Shown: positions 39,054-50,547, numbered from the stretch's first letter. The stretch is 64,000 nt of DNA from Ruania albidiflava DSM 18029 (GCF_000421225.1 NZ_ATWL01000003.1:310001-374000), one strand, 5' to 3'. A program made the numbers and translations. Notes: generated from the sequence alone by a model not told the origin.

Positions 39054-40244
39054 GTGGCGAAGGCCAAGTTCGAGCGGACCAAGCCGCACCTCAACATCGG
39101 CACGATCGGTCACGTCGACCACGGTAAGACGACGCTGACCGCGGCGATCTCCAAGGTGCTGGCGGACAAGTACCCGGACGTGAACACCGCATCCGCCTAC
39201 GACGCGATCGACAACGCGCCGGAGGAGAAGCAGCGCGGTATCACGATCAACGTCTCCCACCAGGAGTACCAGACGGAGAAGCGCCACTACGCGCACGTCG
39301 ACGCCCCGGGTCACGCTGACTACATCAAGAACATGATCACCGGTGCCGCCCAGATGGACGGTGCGATCCTCGTGGTCGCCGCGACCGATGGTCCGATGGC
39401 CCAGACCCGTGAGCACGTGCTGCTCGCCCGCCAGGTCGGCGTGCCGTACCTGCTGGTGGCGCTGAACAAGTCCGACATGGTCGACGACGAGGAGATCCTC
39501 GAGCTCGTCGAGATGGAGGTCCGTGAGCTGCTCTCCAGCCAGGACTTCCCCGGCGACGACGTGCCGGTGATCCGCGTGTCCGCGCTGAAGGCGCTCGAAG
39601 GCGACCCGCAGTGGGTGAAGTCCATCGAGGACCTCATGGACGCCGTGGACGAGAACGTGCCGGACCCGGTGCGCGACATCGACAAGCCGTTCCTGATGCC
39701 GATCGAGGACGTCTTCACCATCACCGGCCGCGGCACCGTGGTCACCGGTCGGGTGGAGCGCGGTCAGCTGAAGGTGAACGAGGAGGTCGAGATCGTCGGC
39801 ATCCGTCCGTCGCAGAAGACCACCATCACCGGCATCGAGATGTTCCGCAAGCTGCTGGACACTGCGGACGCTGGTGAGAACGTGGGTCTGCTGCTGCGCG
39901 GCACCAAGCGCGAGGACGTGGAGCGTGGCCAGGTCGTGGTCAAGCCCGGCTCGATCACCCCGCACACCAACTTCGAGGCGCAGGTCTACATCCTGGCCAA
40001 GGACGAGGGCGGCCGGCACAACCCGTTCTACTCGAACTACCGTCCGCAGTTCTACTTCCGCACCACCGACGTCACCGGTGTCATCACCCTGCCCGAGGGC
40101 ACCGAGATGGTCATGCCCGGCGACAACACCGAGATGACGGTCGAGCTGATCCAGCCGATCGCCATGGAGGAGGGCCTCGGCTTCGCCATCCGTGAGGGTG
40201 GCCGCACCGTCGGCTCCGGTCGCGTGACCAAGATCATCAAGTGA
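39054..40244 (+). CDS. tuf: Elongation factor Tu
   Basis: 396 aa. The G motifs [26 protein letters not shown] and NKSDMVDD are intact, with normal domains II and III ending in [14 protein letters not shown]. It carries aminoacyl-tRNA to the ribosome. GTG at 39054 follows CAGGAGG. The 120-nt gap after fusA has no clear promoter, although separate tuf transcription is common. A terminator follows at 40274-40305. Confidence 0.98.
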   Translation: MAKAKFERTKPHLNIGTIGHVDHGKTTLTAAISKVLADKYPDVNTASAYDAIDNAPEEKQRGITINVSHQEYQTEKRHYAHVDAPGHADYIKNMITGAAQMDGAILVVAATDGPMAQTREHVLLARQVGVPYLLVALNKSDMVDDEEILELVEMEVRELLSSQDFPGDDVPVIRVSALKALEGDPQWVKSIEDLMDAVDENVPDPVRDIDKPFLMPIEDVFTITGRGTVVTGRVERGQLKVNEEVEIVGIRPSQKTTITGIEMFRKLLDTADAGENVGLLLRGTKREDVERGQVVVKPGSITPHTNFEAQVYILAKDEGGRHNPFYSNYRPQFYFRTTDVTGVITLPEGTEMVMPGDNTEMTVELIQPIAMEEGLGFAIREGGRTVGSGRVTKIIK

Positions 40245-40273
40245 TCTCCCGCCAGGGACTCCCTGGCACCTGG

Positions 40274-40305
40274 AGGGCCCGTCGAGCACGTCTCGGCGGG
40301 CCCTT
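40274..40305 (+). terminator. Terminator after tuf
   Basis: AGGGCCCG (40274-40281) pairs with CGGGCCCT (40297-40304), with CGAG/CTCG inside. A short TT follows. It ends the str operon. Confidence 0.75.
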
Positions 40306-40406
40306 CCGCGTGTCTCTGCCGGTCGCCGCAGCCTCATCCGCTGCCGCGCCACCTGCAGTCAGCGCCGCCCGCCACCGGCCCCGCCTCGATGCGTTCGAGG
40401 TACCGC

Positions 40407-40445
40407 CGGCGGTCTGAGGTCGTCGCGGTCAGCCTCAGACCGCCG
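40407..40445. repeat. CTGAGG-containing palindrome between tuf and rpsJ
   Basis: CGGCGGTCTGAGG (40407-40419) is perfectly complementary to 40433-40445 over 13 bp, with a 13-nt loop. It lies 100 nt beyond the tuf terminator. Its sequence is related to the palindrome at 33174-33237. The rest of the gap 40306-40512 shows nothing else I can assign. Confidence 0.6.
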
Positions 40446-40512
40446 TGCTGGCCTCCGATGGGGCCGATGACGGCGGGGCTTGCCCGGGTCGGTGTGCCTC
40501 GCGTGCCGGTCG

Positions 40513-40541
40513 CTGACGGCGGAGCACGCCCGGCGTAGATT
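40513..40541 (+). promoter_or_regulatory. Predicted promoter of the S10 operon
   Basis: CTGACG (40513-40518), 17 bp and TAGATT (40536-40541) suggest a start near 40548 and a leader of about 330 nt. The leader contains a GGTCGA/TCGACC hairpin (40655-40670) and the shared element at 40808-40840. A start nearer 40625 is also possible. Confidence 0.5.
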
Positions 40542-40807
40542 GCGTTCAGCGGACACTGTGGTCCAGCCCACCCGGGCTCGACTTGGGGAATGGGCGGCAC
40601 CTGTGGCAAACTGTTCAGGTTGCCTCGCCCGCGAGGTGCGTCAGTGTGTGCGTCGGTCGAGCTCTCGACCTGGACATCCGCCGACGACCGCGGCCCGGTA
40701 GCCATCCAGTGGTTCGAGACCGACTGGTCCTGTGTGGGCCTGGCGGTGAACACACGAAAGTCATCCTCCGACCAGCACCAACCAAGGTGTCCAGCGGTGG
40801 GGTGTGT

Positions 40808-40840
40808 CAGAAGGACGCGACACGCCCGAGCGCGGGGGTC
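40808..40840 (+). promoter_or_regulatory. Shared ribosomal-operon leader element, copy 2 (rpsJ leader)
   Basis: CAGAAGG (40808-40814), four variable bases and the 22-nt core at 40819-40840 repeat the rpsL-leader element at 35777-35809. It ends 39 nt before the rpsJ start. In one frame both copies read QK-x-x-TRPSAGV with a stop soon after. Confidence 0.75.
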
Positions 40841-40879
40841 GGTCAGTAGCGGTTCGAAGAGAGAGAGTCAGACGACGCC

Positions 40880-41188
40880 ATGGCGGGACAGAAGATCCGC
40901 ATCCGGCTCAAGTCCTACGACCACGAGGTCATCGACAGCTCGGCGCGCAAGATCGTCGACACGGTGAGCCGCGCTGGTGCGACGGTCGTGGGCCCGGTGC
41001 CGCTGCCAACTGAGAAGAACGTGTTCTGCGTCATCCGTTCTCCGCACAAGTACAAGGACAGCCGTGACCATTTCGAGATGCGGACGCACAAGCGGCTGAT
41101 CGACATCGTCGACCCGACGCCGAAGGCCGTGGACTCGCTCATGCGCCTCGACCTGCCGGCTGACGTCAACATCGAGATCAAGCTCTGA
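40880..41188 (+). CDS. rpsJ: 30S ribosomal protein S10
   Basis: 102 aa, full length. It begins [20 protein letters not shown] and contains the NusB/NusG-contacting loop region [20 protein letters not shown]. It is a 30S head protein and, as NusE, an antitermination partner. First gene of the eleven-gene S10 operon, behind a long leader with the shared element. Confidence 0.98.
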   Translation: MAGQKIRIRLKSYDHEVIDSSARKIVDTVSRAGATVVGPVPLPTEKNVFCVIRSPHKYKDSRDHFEMRTHKRLIDIVDPTPKAVDSLMRLDLPADVNIEIKL

Positions 41189-41199
41189 GGACATCAGTC

Positions 41200-41865
41200 A
41201 TGACTTCACTTCCCTCCCAGTCCGAGCGCGTCGTCAAGGCGGTCCTCGGCACCAAGCTCGGCATGACCCAGGTGTGGGACGACGCCGGCCGCCTGGTGCC
41301 GGTCACGGTCGTGCAGGTGGGCACCAACGTCGTGACCCAGGTCCGCACGGTCGAGAAGGACGGCTACTCCGCCGTGCAGCTCGGCTTCGGTCAGATCGAC
41401 CCGCGCCGCACCAGCCAGCCGCTGCGCGGCCACTTCGAGAAGGCCGGGGTCACCCCGCGCCGGCACGTGGCCGAGGTCCGTACGGCAGACGCGGCCGAGT
41501 ACAACCTCGGCCAGGAGCTCACGGCGGACACCTTCGAGGCGGGCGCCACGGTCGACGTGGTCGGCACCAGCAAGGGCAAGGGCACCGCCGGTGTGATGAA
41601 GCGGCACGGCTTCGGCGGGGCCAGCGCCTCCCACGGTGCGCACCGCAACCACCGCAAGCCGGGGTCGATCGGCGGCGCTGCGACACCCGGGCGCGTGTTC
41701 CGCGGCCAGCGGATGGCCGGCCGGATGGGCAACGCCCGACAGACCACCCAGAACCTCACGATCCACGCGGTGGACGCGGAGAAGGGCCTGCTGCTCGTCT
41801 CCGGCGCCGTCCCCGGGCCCAAGGGCGGCCTCGTCGTGGTCAAGACTGCTGCGAAGGGGGCGTGA
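41200..41865 (+). CDS. rplC: 50S ribosomal protein L3
   Basis: 221 aa. [20 protein letters not shown] marks the N-terminus, after about ten extra residues. The long tip loop [20 protein letters not shown] reaches toward the peptidyl transferase centre. One of the first proteins to assemble on 23S rRNA. It starts 11 nt after rpsJ. Confidence 0.98.
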   Translation: MTSLPSQSERVVKAVLGTKLGMTQVWDDAGRLVPVTVVQVGTNVVTQVRTVEKDGYSAVQLGFGQIDPRRTSQPLRGHFEKAGVTPRRHVAEVRTADAAEYNLGQELTADTFEAGATVDVVGTSKGKGTAGVMKRHGFGGASASHGAHRNHRKPGSIGGAATPGRVFRGQRMAGRMGNARQTTQNLTIHAVDAEKGLLLVSGAVPGPKGGLVVVKTAAKGA

Positions 41866-41870
41866 AGCCG

Positions 41871-42548
41871 ATGACTGCGCTCGCCCAGAACGACCAGGTC
41901 GTCGACGTGCTCGACGCCGAGGGTGCCAAGCAGGGCACGGCGACCCTGCCGGCGTCGATCTTCGACGTCACCACCAACGTGCCGCTGATCCACCAGGTCG
42001 TGGTGGCTCAGCTCGCCGCCGCGCGGCAGGGCACCCACAAGACCAAGACCCGTGCCGAGGTGGCCGGCGGTGGCGCCAAGCCATGGCGGCAGAAGGGCAC
42101 CGGTCGCGCCCGGCAGGGCTCGATCCGCGCCCCGCAGTTCGCCGGCGGTGGCATCGTGCACGGCCCGGTGCCGCGGGACTACAGCCAGCGCACCCCGAAG
42201 AAGATGAAGGCCGCTGCCCTGCGCGGTGCCCTGTCCGACCGGGCCCGCGCCGGCCGCGTGCACGTGCTGAGCAGCCTCGTCGCCGGCCAGACCCCGTCCA
42301 CCCGTACCGCGGTCCAGGCGCTGGCCAACGTCACCTCCTCCCGGCACGTGCTCGTGGTGCTGGACCGGGAGGACGATCTGAGCTGGACCAGCCTGCGCAA
42401 CGTGCCCACTGTGCACCTCATCCACCCCGACCAGCTGAACACCTACGACGTGCTGGTCAGCGACGACGTGGTGTTCACCTCCGCAGCGCTGGACGCGCTG
42501 GTGGGCACCGGCACCGGCGCGACCGAAGCCGAGGAGGAGCAGAAGTGA
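41871..42548 (+). CDS. rplD: 50S ribosomal protein L4
   Basis: 225 aa. The extended loop that lines the exit tunnel is present ([20 protein letters not shown], then [12 protein letters not shown]). L4 in many bacteria represses its own operon; no such site can be shown here. The C-terminus is a short acidic tail (ATEAEEEQK). ATG at 41871 lies 5 nt after rplC. Its stop overlaps rplW. Confidence 0.97.
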   Translation: MTALAQNDQVVDVLDAEGAKQGTATLPASIFDVTTNVPLIHQVVVAQLAAARQGTHKTKTRAEVAGGGAKPWRQKGTGRARQGSIRAPQFAGGGIVHGPVPRDYSQRTPKKMKAAALRGALSDRARAGRVHVLSSLVAGQTPSTRTAVQALANVTSSRHVLVVLDREDDLSWTSLRNVPTVHLIHPDQLNTYDVLVSDDVVFTSAALDALVGTGTGATEAEEEQK

Positions 42549-42838
42549 CTGCACTGACCAAGGACCCCCGCGACGTCGTCATCGCCCCGGTGGTCTCGGA
42601 GAAGAGCTACAACCTGCTCGACGAGGGCAAGTACACCTTCCTGGTGGACCCGCGCTCGAACAAGACCGAGATCAAGGTCGCGATCGAGAAGATCTTCGAC
42701 GTGAAGGTCGCCTCGGTGAACACGATCAACCGCAAGGGCAAGACGCGCCGCACCCGGTTCGGGCTCGGCAAGCGCAAGGACACCAAGCGCGCCATCGTCA
42801 CCCTGCGCGAGGGCACCATCGACATCTTCGGCGCCTGA
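42545..42838 (+). CDS. rplW: 50S ribosomal protein L23
   Basis: 97 aa. [20 protein letters not shown] and [16 protein letters not shown] are the family landmarks. It sits at the tunnel exit and docks trigger factor and SRP. The GTG start overlaps the rplD stop (GTGA). Confidence 0.97.
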   Translation: MTALTKDPRDVVIAPVVSEKSYNLLDEGKYTFLVDPRSNKTEIKVAIEKIFDVKVASVNTINRKGKTRRTRFGLGKRKDTKRAIVTLREGTIDIFGA

Positions 42839-42868
42839 GCGGCCGGGGAAGAGTGAGGATCGAATCTC

Positions 42869-43705
<837 letters not shown>

Positions 43706-43723
43706 TAGGGAGAAGACCACGAG

Positions 43724-44005
43724 ATGCCTCGCAGTTTGAAGAAGGGCCCCTTCGTCGACGACCACCTGCAGAAGAAGGTGGACGCCCAGAACGAGAAGGG
43801 CACCAAGAACGTCATCAAGACCTGGTCCCGCCGGTCGGTCATCACCCCGGACTTCCTGGGCCACACCTTCGCGGTGCACGACGGTCGCAAGCACGTCCCG
43901 GTGTTCGTCACCGAGTCGATGGTCGGCCACAAGCTCGGGGAGTTCGCCCCGACGCGCACGTTCCGTGGGCACGAGAAGGACGACCGCAAGGCGCGTCGTC
44001 GCTGA
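43724..44005 (+). CDS. rpsS: 30S ribosomal protein S19
   Basis: 93 aa. [40 protein letters not shown] and [14 protein letters not shown] are all typical. It binds 16S rRNA with S13 in the 30S head. GGGAGAAG precedes the ATG. Confidence 0.98.
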   Translation: MPRSLKKGPFVDDHLQKKVDAQNEKGTKNVIKTWSRRSVITPDFLGHTFAVHDGRKHVPVFVTESMVGHKLGEFAPTRTFRGHEKDDRKARRR

Positions 44006-44050
44006 CCTGAGCGACCGAACCACCAGAACTCACAAGAAGGCAGGACATCG

Positions 44051-44419
44051 ATGGAAGCCAAGGCGCAGGCGCGGTTCGCGCGCGTCACGCCCCTCAAGGC
44101 CCGGCGGGTCGTGGACATGGTCCGCGGCAAGCGGGCCGAGGAGGCCGTGACCGTGCTCCGGTTCGCCCCGCAGGCGGCGGCGGAGACCGTCCGCAAGGTA
44201 GTCGAGAGCGCGGTGGCCAATGCTCGTGTGAAGGCGGAGCAGGCCTCGGTCGCTTTCAACCCCGGCGATCTGGTGATCGCCGAGGCATTCGTTGACGAGG
44301 GTCCGACCCTGAAGCGGTTCCGCCCCCGGGCGCAGGGCCGTGCCAACCGGATCTTCAAGCGCACCAGCCACATCACTGTGATCGTGGCCGAGCGTGAGAC
44401 CAAGGGAGGGGCTCGCTGA
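44051..44419 (+). CDS. rplV: 50S ribosomal protein L22
   Basis: 122 aa. [20 protein letters not shown] begins the globular domain. The long beta hairpin ([20 protein letters not shown]) lines the exit tunnel, where macrolide-affecting changes occur; nothing unusual is seen. Its stop overlaps rpsC (TGATG). Confidence 0.98.
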   Translation: MEAKAQARFARVTPLKARRVVDMVRGKRAEEAVTVLRFAPQAAAETVRKVVESAVANARVKAEQASVAFNPGDLVIAEAFVDEGPTLKRFRPRAQGRANRIFKRTSHITVIVAERETKGGAR

Positions 44420-45246
44420 TGGGCCAGAAGGTCAACCCCACAGGGTTCCGGCTCGGTGTCACGACCGACCACCGGTCCCGCTGGTTCGCTGACTCCACCA
44501 AGGAGGGCCAGCGCTACCGCGACTACGTCCGTGAGGACGTGAAGATCCGCAAGCTGATGGCCACCGGTCTGGAGCGTGCCGGTATCGCCAAGGTGGAGAT
44601 CGAGCGCACCCGGGACCGGGTCCGTGTCGACCTGCACACTGCGCGTCCGGGAATCGTCATCGGCCGCCGCGGTGCTGAGGCGGACCGGCTGCGTGGTGAG
44701 CTGGAGAAGCTCACCGGCAAGCAGGTGCAGCTGAACATCCTCGAGGTGAAGAACCCGGAGATCGACGCCCAGCTGGTCGCCCAGGGGATCGCCGAGCAGC
44801 TCGCCTCCCGCGTCTCCTTCCGCCGCGCGATGCGCAAGGGGATCCAGTCGGCGCTGCGCGCGGGTGCCAAGGGCATCCGGGTACAGGTCTCCGGTCGCCT
44901 CGGCGGCGCCGAGATGAGCCGCACCGAGTTCTACCGCGAGGGTCGGGTGCCGCTGCACACGCTGCGCGCCTACATCGACTACGGCTTCTTCGAGGCCCGC
45001 ACCACCTTCGGCCGCATCGGCGTGAAGGTGTGGGTCTACAAGGGCGACCAGACCGAGCGCGACTTCGCCCGCGAGCAGGCCGCCGCCGCACCCCGGTCCG
45101 GGCGCGGGCGTGGCCGTGGCCGGGACTCGGGCCGCCGTGGCGAGCCCCGCGGTGAGCAGCCAGCTGCTACCGCACCGGCGACCGACGCATCTGCAACCAC
45201 CACCGCCGCGGCCCAGCCCGCGAGCGGTTCCGAGACGGAGGCCTGA
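44419..45246 (+). CDS. rpsC: 30S ribosomal protein S3
   Basis: 275 aa, about 40 longer than E. coli S3. The core is intact: [20 protein letters not shown], the KH-domain motif [16 protein letters not shown], and [15 protein letters not shown]. The extension after about residue 215 is Arg/Gly-rich, then Ala/Thr/Ser-rich and probably disordered, as in many actinobacteria. It forms part of the mRNA entry channel. Confidence 0.98.
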   Translation: MGQKVNPTGFRLGVTTDHRSRWFADSTKEGQRYRDYVREDVKIRKLMATGLERAGIAKVEIERTRDRVRVDLHTARPGIVIGRRGAEADRLRGELEKLTGKQVQLNILEVKNPEIDAQLVAQGIAEQLASRVSFRRAMRKGIQSALRAGAKGIRVQVSGRLGGAEMSRTEFYREGRVPLHTLRAYIDYGFFEARTTFGRIGVKVWVYKGDQTERDFAREQAAAAPRSGRGRGRGRDSGRRGEPRGEQPAATAPATDASATTTAAAQPASGSETEA

Positions 45247-45249
45247 GCC

Positions 45250-45669
45250 ATGCTCATCCCCCGGCGCACCAAGCACCGTAAGCAGCACCACCCCAAGCGC
45301 AGCGGTGTCGCCACCGGCGGCACCACGGTCGCCTTCGGTGACTACGGCATCCAGGCGCTCGAGCGCGCCTACGTGACCAACCGGCAGATCGAGGCGGCCC
45401 GTATCGCCATGACCCGGCACATCAAGCGTGGCGGAAAGGTGTGGATCAACATCTTCCCGGACCGTCCGCTGACCAAGAAGCCGGCGGAGACCCGGATGGG
45501 TTCCGGCAAGGGGTCACCGGAGTGGTGGGTGGCCAACGTCAAGCCCGGCCGAGTGATGTTCGAGCTCGGTGGCGTGGACGAAGAGCTGGCTCGTGAGGCC
45601 CTGCGCCGCGCGCAGCACAAGCTTCCGATGAAGACACGTTTCATCTCTCGCGAGGGTGGTGACATCTGA
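45250..45669 (+). CDS. rplP: 50S ribosomal protein L16
   Basis: 139 aa. [19 protein letters not shown], the Arg-finger region around [20 protein letters not shown], and [20 protein letters not shown] are typical. It helps position A-site tRNA. It begins 3 nt after rpsC, and its stop overlaps rpmC. Confidence 0.98.
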   Translation: MLIPRRTKHRKQHHPKRSGVATGGTTVAFGDYGIQALERAYVTNRQIEAARIAMTRHIKRGGKVWINIFPDRPLTKKPAETRMGSGKGSPEWWVANVKPGRVMFELGGVDEELAREALRRAQHKLPMKTRFISREGGDI

Positions 45670-45911
45670 TGGCTATCGGGTCGAAGGACCTCATGCCCGC
45701 CGACCTGGACGGGATGGACAACGAGCGGCTGGCCTCGGAGCTGAAGAAGGCCAAGCAGGAGCTGTTCAACCTGCGGTTCTCCTCCGCCACCGGGCAGCTC
45801 GAGGACCATGGCCGGCTGAAGACCGTGCGGCGCGACATCGCCCGCATCTACACGATCCTGCGGGAGCGCGAGCTGGACATTCGCAGCGAGCCCACCGCCG
45901 AGGCGAAGTGA
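45669..45911 (+). CDS. rpmC: 50S ribosomal protein L29
   Basis: 80 aa. The two-helix hairpin is visible: [20 protein letters not shown] and [20 protein letters not shown] short acidic tail follows. It sits by the tunnel exit near L23. Confidence 0.97.
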   Translation: MAIGSKDLMPADLDGMDNERLASELKKAKQELFNLRFSSATGQLEDHGRLKTVRRDIARIYTILRERELDIRSEPTAEAK

Positions 45912-46207
45912 ACGAGAAGGTGAGCACTGTGACGAGCTCCGAGAACCAGCCTGCTGAGCGCAACATCCGCAAGTCCCGCCGTGGGTACGTGGTCAGCGAC
46001 AAGATGGACAAGACCGTCGTGGTCGCGGTGGAGGACCGGGTCAAGCACCCGCTCTACGGCAAGGTCATGCGACGCACCAACAAGGTCAAGGCGCACGACG
46101 AGGCCAACGCTGTGGGCGTGGGCGACCTCGTGTCGATCATGGAGACGCGGCCGCTGTCAGCCACCAAGCGCTGGCGCGTGGTCGAGGTCCTCGAAAAGGC
46201 CAAGTGA
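45908..46207 (+). CDS. rpsQ: 30S ribosomal protein S17
   Basis: 99 aa from GTG 45908, which overlaps the rpmC stop (GTGA). GTG at 45929, behind GAGAAGG with an 8-nt spacing, is an equally good or better start and would give 92 aa. The OB-fold core reads [20 protein letters not shown], then [20 protein letters not shown]. It is a primary 16S rRNA binder and the last gene of the S10 operon; rplN follows after 91 nt. Confidence 0.95.
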   Translation: MNEKVSTVTSSENQPAERNIRKSRRGYVVSDKMDKTVVVAVEDRVKHPLYGKVMRRTNKVKAHDEANAVGVGDLVSIMETRPLSATKRWRVVEVLEKAK

Positions 46208-46298
46208 TCCACCTCTCCGGCGCCACCGGAGAGCAGACAACCATCCGTTCGGCCAGGCTCGCCCGGCGAGAACCGGCACGACGACAGGAGTAGATCGA

Positions 46299-46667
46299 AT
46301 GATCCAGCAGGAGTCGCGACTGAAGGTCGCCGACAACACGGGCGCCAAGGAGATCCTGTGCGTCCGTGTGCTCGGCGGCTCCGGACGTCGCTACGCCGGC
46401 ATCGGCGACACCATCGTCGCCACCGTCAAGGATGCGATCCCCGGCGGCAACGTGAAGAAGGGCGAGCTCGTCAAGGCGGTCGTCGTGCGCACCCGCAAGG
46501 AGCGCCGTCGCAGCGACGGTTCCTACATCCGGTTCGACGAGAACGCGGCGGTGATCCTGAGGAACGACGGTGAACCGCGCGGTACCCGCATCTTCGGACC
46601 TGTGGGCCGCGAGCTGCGGGACAAGCGGTTCATGCGCATCGTCTCGCTCGCACCGGAGGTGCTGTAA
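46299..46667 (+). CDS. rplN: 50S ribosomal protein L14
   Basis: 122 aa, exactly the family length. [20 protein letters not shown] and the C-terminal [12 protein letters not shown] are standard. It contacts L19 and forms an intersubunit bridge. CAGGAG lies upstream. First gene of the spc operon. I find no strong promoter in the 91-nt gap, so it may continue from S10. Confidence 0.98.
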   Translation: MIQQESRLKVADNTGAKEILCVRVLGGSGRRYAGIGDTIVATVKDAIPGGNVKKGELVKAVVVRTRKERRRSDGSYIRFDENAAVILRNDGEPRGTRIFGPVGRELRDKRFMRIVSLAPEVL

Positions 46668-46669
46668 CT

Positions 46670-47011
46670 ATGGCAAAGATCAAGAAGGGCGACCTGGTGG
46701 TCGTCATCGCCGGTCGGGACAAGGGGCAGCAGGGCCGGGTGCTCGAGGTCCTCACCGACCGCGACCGGCTCATCGTCGAGGGCGTGCAGCGTGTCCAGCG
46801 GCACACCAAGGTGTCGCAGAACCAGCGCGGCGGACGCAGCGGCGGGATCGAGACCGTCGAGGCCTCGATCCACGTGAGCAACGTGATGCTGGTGGATCCC
46901 GAGACCAAGAAGGGCACCCGCGTCGGGTACCGCACCGAAGAAGTCGAGCGTGACGGACGCACCCGGACCACTCGGGTCCGGGTGGCCAAGCGCTCCGGTA
47001 AGGACGTCTGA
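46670..47011 (+). CDS. rplX: 50S ribosomal protein L24
   Basis: 113 aa. The KOW motif is [20 protein letters not shown], followed by [12 protein letters not shown]. It initiates 50S assembly. It begins 2 nt after rplN and overlaps rplE (TGATG). Confidence 0.98.
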   Translation: MAKIKKGDLVVVIAGRDKGQQGRVLEVLTDRDRLIVEGVQRVQRHTKVSQNQRGGRSGGIETVEASIHVSNVMLVDPETKKGTRVGYRTEEVERDGRTRTTRVRVAKRSGKDV

Positions 47012-47589
47012 TGAGCACTTCAACCGAGACCAGCGTGCCGGCGCTCACCCCGCGGCTGAAGACCAAGTACCGCGAGGAGATCCTCCCGGCGCTGCGCGAG
47101 GAGTTCGGCTACGCCAACGTGCACCAGGTCCCCGGTCTGGTCAAGATCGTGGTGAACATGGGGGTGGGGGACGCCGCCCGCGACTCCAAGCTGATCGAGG
47201 GCGCTGTGCGCGACCTCGCCGCCATCACCGGCCAGAAGCCGCTGGTGACCCGGGCACGCAAGTCGATCGCCCAGTTCAAGCTGCGCGAGGGCCAGCCGAT
47301 CGGCACCCACGCCACGCTGCGCGGGGACCGGATGTGGGAGTTCGCCGACCGGCTGCTCAGCTTCGCGCTGCCGCGCATCCGTGACTTCCGCGGCCTGTCG
47401 CCCAAGCAGTTCGACGGGCACGGCAACTACACGTTCGGCCTGGTGGAGCAGTCGATGTTCCACGAGATCGACCAGGACAAGATCGACCGGGTCCGAGGCA
47501 TGGACATCACCGTGGTCACCACGGCGACCAACGATGACGAGGGCCGTTCGCTGCTGCGCCAGCTCGGCTTCCCGTTCAAGGAGAACTGA
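47011..47589 (+). CDS. rplE: 50S ribosomal protein L5
   Basis: 192 aa. The core is [40 protein letters not shown], and the C-terminal [20 protein letters not shown]. It binds 5S rRNA and P-site tRNA. The first ~12 residues form a Ser/Thr-rich extra tail. Confidence 0.98.
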   Translation: MSTSTETSVPALTPRLKTKYREEILPALREEFGYANVHQVPGLVKIVVNMGVGDAARDSKLIEGAVRDLAAITGQKPLVTRARKSIAQFKLREGQPIGTHATLRGDRMWEFADRLLSFALPRIRDFRGLSPKQFDGHGNYTFGLVEQSMFHEIDQDKIDRVRGMDITVVTTATNDDEGRSLLRQLGFPFKEN

Positions 47590-47590
47590 G

Positions 47591-47776
47591 ATGGCGAAGA
47601 CCGCCCTGATCCAGAAGGCCGCCCGCAAGTCGAAGTTCGCGGTCCGCAGCTACACCCGGTGCCAGAAGTGCGGCCGTCCGCGCTCGGTGTACCGCAAGTT
47701 CGGGCTGTGCCGCGTGTGCCTGCGGGACATGGCCCTGGCCGGTCAGCTCCCCGGCGTGACGAAGAGCAGCTGGTAA
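47591..47776 (+). CDS. rpsZ: 30S ribosomal protein S14, type Z (zinc)
   Basis: 61 aa, the short form. The four zinc cysteines are in CQKC and CRVC (about residues 24-43), within [18 protein letters not shown]. The C-terminal [13 protein letters not shown] is typical. It starts 1 nt after the rplE stop. Some genomes also carry a long zinc-free S14 elsewhere. Confidence 0.97.
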   Translation: MAKTALIQKAARKSKFAVRSYTRCQKCGRPRSVYRKFGLCRVCLRDMALAGQLPGVTKSSW

Positions 47777-47834
47777 AACCACTACGTCGCAGGTCCGAGC
47801 AGGAAACCGCGACGAGGAAGGGCCTGAGCCCGAG

Positions 47835-48233
47835 ATGACAATGACAGACCCCATCGCCGACATGTTGACGCGGTTGCGCAACGCGAACTCGGCGTACCAC
47901 GAGTCGGTGTCCATGCCGTACTCGAAGCTGAAGTCCCACATCGCAGAGATCCTCCAGGCGGAGGGTTACATCAGCGGCTGGTCGGTCGCCGATGCGGAGG
48001 TGGGCAAGACACTGACGCTACAGCTGAAGTTCGGCCCGAGCCGAGAGCGCTCGATCGCCGGCGTGCGCCGGGTGTCCAAGCCCGGACTGCGGGTGTACGC
48101 GAAGTCGACCAACCTGCCGAAGGTGCTCGGCGGCCTGGGCGTGGCGATCCTGTCCACCTCCTCCGGTCTGCTCACCGACCGTCAGGCATCCAAGAAGGGC
48201 GTGGGTGGGGAAGTCCTCGCCTACGTCTGGTGA
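47835..48233 (+). CDS. rpsH: 30S ribosomal protein S8
   Basis: 132 aa. [30 protein letters not shown]-like sequence (here [10 protein letters not shown]) and the C-terminal GGEVLAYVW are standard. It binds the central domain of 16S rRNA and, in E. coli, represses the spc operon. Confidence 0.98.
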   Translation: MTMTDPIADMLTRLRNANSAYHESVSMPYSKLKSHIAEILQAEGYISGWSVADAEVGKTLTLQLKFGPSRERSIAGVRRVSKPGLRVYAKSTNLPKVLGGLGVAILSTSSGLLTDRQASKKGVGGEVLAYVW

Positions 48234-48259
48234 TCGAGGGATCGAAAGGAGCCACAGAG

Positions 48260-48799
48260 ATGTCACGAATTGGCAAGCTCCCGGTCGCCGTCCCCAGCGG
48301 CGTCGACGTCACCATCGAGAACTCGACGGTCACCGTCAAGGGCCCGAAGGGCACCCTGAGCCACACCGTCCCCGCGCCGATCACGGTCGGCCGTGACGAC
48401 GACGGTGCGCTGGTCGTGAGCCGTCCGGACGAGGGACGCGAGTCCCGGTCGCTGCACGGACTGACCCGCACGCTGCTGTCCAACCTGGTGCAGGGCGTCA
48501 CCCAGGGGTACGAGAAGAAGTTGGAGATCGTCGGTACCGGGTACCGCGTGCTGGCGAAGGGCTCGAACTTGGAGTTCGCGCTCGGCTTCTCCCACCCGGT
48601 GACCGTCACCGCACCGGAGGGCATCACGTTCGCCGTGGAGTCGCCGACCAAGTTCTCCGTCTCCGGGATTGACAAGCAGCAGGTCGGCGAGGTCGCTGCC
48701 AACATTCGCAAGATCCGCCGGCCCGAGCCGTACAAGGGCAAGGGCGTGCGGTATGCGGACGAGCAGGTCCGCCGCAAGGTCGGAAAGGCTGGTAAGTAG
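48260..48799 (+). CDS. rplF: 50S ribosomal protein L6
   Basis: 179 aa. [16 protein letters not shown] starts the first domain. VEIVGTGYR-like ([19 protein letters not shown]) and [20 protein letters not shown] mark the second. It lies near the sarcin–ricin loop. ATG at 48260, behind AAAGGAG, is preferred over the in-frame codon at 48230. Confidence 0.98.
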   Translation: MSRIGKLPVAVPSGVDVTIENSTVTVKGPKGTLSHTVPAPITVGRDDDGALVVSRPDEGRESRSLHGLTRTLLSNLVQGVTQGYEKKLEIVGTGYRVLAKGSNLEFALGFSHPVTVTAPEGITFAVESPTKFSVSGIDKQQVGEVAANIRKIRRPEPYKGKGVRYADEQVRRKVGKAGK

Positions 48800-48801
48800 C
48801 C

Positions 48802-49173
48802 ATGGCTGTATCCATCAAGGGCACGGGCAAGCGCACCGCGCGGTCCCGCCGTCACCGGCGGGTGCGCAAGCGGATCAGCGGGACGGCGACCCGTCCCCGT
48901 CTCGTGGTCAACCGGTCCGCGCGGCACATGGTCGCCCAGGTGGTCGACGACACCACCGGCACCACCCTGGTCTCCGCCTCCACGCTGGAAGCGGACCTGC
49001 GCGCCTCCGACGCGGACAAGACCGCCAAGGCGCGCCAGGTCGGTGAGCTGGTGGCGCAGCGGGCCAAGGCCAAGGGCCTGGAGGTCGTCGTGTTCGACCG
49101 CGGCGGCAACAAGTACCACGGACGTGTGGCCGCAGTGGCCGACGGCGCCCGCGAGGGAGGGCTGTCCCTGTGA
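48802..49173 (+). CDS. rplR: 50S ribosomal protein L18
   Basis: 123 aa. The Arg-rich N-terminus ([20 protein letters not shown]) and [20 protein letters not shown] contact 5S rRNA. The C-terminal [20 protein letters not shown] is typical. It begins 2 nt after rplF. Confidence 0.98.
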   Translation: MAVSIKGTGKRTARSRRHRRVRKRISGTATRPRLVVNRSARHMVAQVVDDTTGTTLVSASTLEADLRASDADKTAKARQVGELVAQRAKAKGLEVVVFDRGGNKYHGRVAAVADGAREGGLSL

Positions 49174-49210
49174 CCGCAGTCCACCAGACCAACGAACAAA
49201 GGAACGCATG

Positions 49211-49873
49211 ATGGCTGCACCGCAGCGCAGCAGCGCGACGTCCGGCGGTGAGCGCGGCGACCGCCGCGACCGTCGAGGCGACAACCGCCGCGGCGGGGAC
49301 AACCGTCGCGACGACCGGAACACCTACGTCGAGCGCGTGGTCGCGATCAACCGCGTCTCCAAGGTGGTCAAGGGCGGACGCCGGTTCTCCTTCACCGCGC
49401 TCGTGGTCGTCGGTGACGGTGAGGGCACCGTCGGCGTCGGCTATGGCAAGGCCAAGGAAGTACCTGCGGCCATCGCCAAGGGCGTGGAGGAGGCCAAGAA
49501 GAACTTCTTCAAGGTCCCGATGATCCGCAAGACCATCCCGCACCAGGTGCAGGGCGAGGACGCCGCCGGCGTCGTGCTGCTGCGCCCGGCGTCGCCCGGT
49601 ACCGGCGTCATCGCCGGTGGTCCGGTGCGCGCGGTGCTGGACTGCGCGGGCATCCACGACGTGCTCAGCAAGTCCCTCGGCTCGGAGAACGCGATCAACA
49701 TCGTGCAGGCCACGGTGACGGCACTGAAGTCCCTGGAGCAGCCGGAGGCCGTGGCCGCACGCCGCGGGCTGGCGCTGGACCAGGTGGCCCCGGCCGCGCT
49801 GCTGCGCGCCCAGGCCGAGGGACGTGCGGAAGCAGCGACGAAGGCAGAGCAGAACTCGGGGGCAGCCTCATGA
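49211..49873 (+). CDS. rpsE: 30S ribosomal protein S5
   Basis: About 220 aa. After a disordered Arg/Asp/Gly-rich extension (residues 5-35), the double-stranded RNA-binding fold begins at [20 protein letters not shown]. The loop [20 protein letters not shown] is normal. It helps accuracy at the mRNA entry. Two consecutive ATG codons exist at 49208 and 49211; the second is better spaced from AAAGGA. It overlaps rpmD (ATGA). Confidence 0.97.
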   Translation: MAAPQRSSATSGGERGDRRDRRGDNRRGGDNRRDDRNTYVERVVAINRVSKVVKGGRRFSFTALVVVGDGEGTVGVGYGKAKEVPAAIAKGVEEAKKNFFKVPMIRKTIPHQVQGEDAAGVVLLRPASPGTGVIAGGPVRAVLDCAGIHDVLSKSLGSENAINIVQATVTALKSLEQPEAVAARRGLALDQVAPAALLRAQAEGRAEAATKAEQNSGAAS

Positions 49874-50052
49874 GCCAGCTCAAGGTGACCCAGAAGAAGT
49901 CCGCCATCGGCGGCAAGCAGAACCAGCGTGACACGCTGCGCTCCCTCGGTCTGAAGCGCATTGGCGACACTGTCGTCAAGGAGGACCGGCCGGAGGTTCG
50001 CGGCATGGTCAGCACGGTGGCGCACCTCGTCACCGTCGAGGAGGTCGACTGA
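49870..50052 (+). CDS. rpmD: 50S ribosomal protein L30
   Basis: 60 aa. [20 protein letters not shown] and [20 protein letters not shown] match the family. A small protein near 5S rRNA, coupled to rpsE and 2 nt from rplO. Confidence 0.97.
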   Translation: MSQLKVTQKKSAIGGKQNQRDTLRSLGLKRIGDTVVKEDRPEVRGMVSTVAHLVTVEEVD

Positions 50053-50054
50053 AC

Positions 50055-50528
50055 ATGGCTGAGCAGGAGAAGGATGCCGGTGGGCTGAGCCCGCTGAAGG
50101 TGCACCACCTGCGTCCGGCGCCAGGGTCCCGCACTGCGAAGACCCGCGTGGGTCGGGGTGAGGCGTCCAAGGGCAAGACCGCCGGCCGTGGCACCAAGGG
50201 CACCAAGGCCCGCTACCAGGTGCCCGCCCGGTTCGAGGGTGGCCAGACGCCGCTGCACATGCGGCTGCCGAAGCTGCGCGGCTTCAAGAACAAGTTCCGC
50301 ACCGAGTACCAGGTGGTGAACCTGGACAAGCTCTCGGCCCTGTACCCCGAGGGTGGCGAGGTCACCGTCGAGGACCTGGTCGCCAAGGGTGCGGTGCGTG
50401 CCGGGCAGCCGGTGAAGGTGCTGGGCACCGGTGACGTGAGCGTCAAGCTCTCCCTGGTCGTGGATGCCGTCTCCGGCTCCGCGAAGGAGAAGGTGCTCGC
50501 GGCCGGCGGCAGCATCGAGCAGGCCTGA
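50055..50528 (+). CDS. rplO: 50S ribosomal protein L15
   Basis: 157 aa. The N-terminal extended region is [20 protein letters not shown], then [20 protein letters not shown]. The globular part includes [19 protein letters not shown] late assembly protein of the 50S subunit. A hairpin follows at 50548-50578, separating it from secY. Confidence 0.98.
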   Translation: MAEQEKDAGGLSPLKVHHLRPAPGSRTAKTRVGRGEASKGKTAGRGTKGTKARYQVPARFEGGQTPLHMRLPKLRGFKNKFRTEYQVVNLDKLSALYPEGGEVTVEDLVAKGAVRAGQPVKVLGTGDVSVKLSLVVDAVSGSAKEKVLAAGGSIEQA

Positions 50529-50547
50529 CCACACAGCAGTGCTGAAG

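Noticed and set aside
37314-40352. 1012-codon open frame antisense to fusA and tuf
   Set aside because: Shadow frame across two certain genes and the gap between them.
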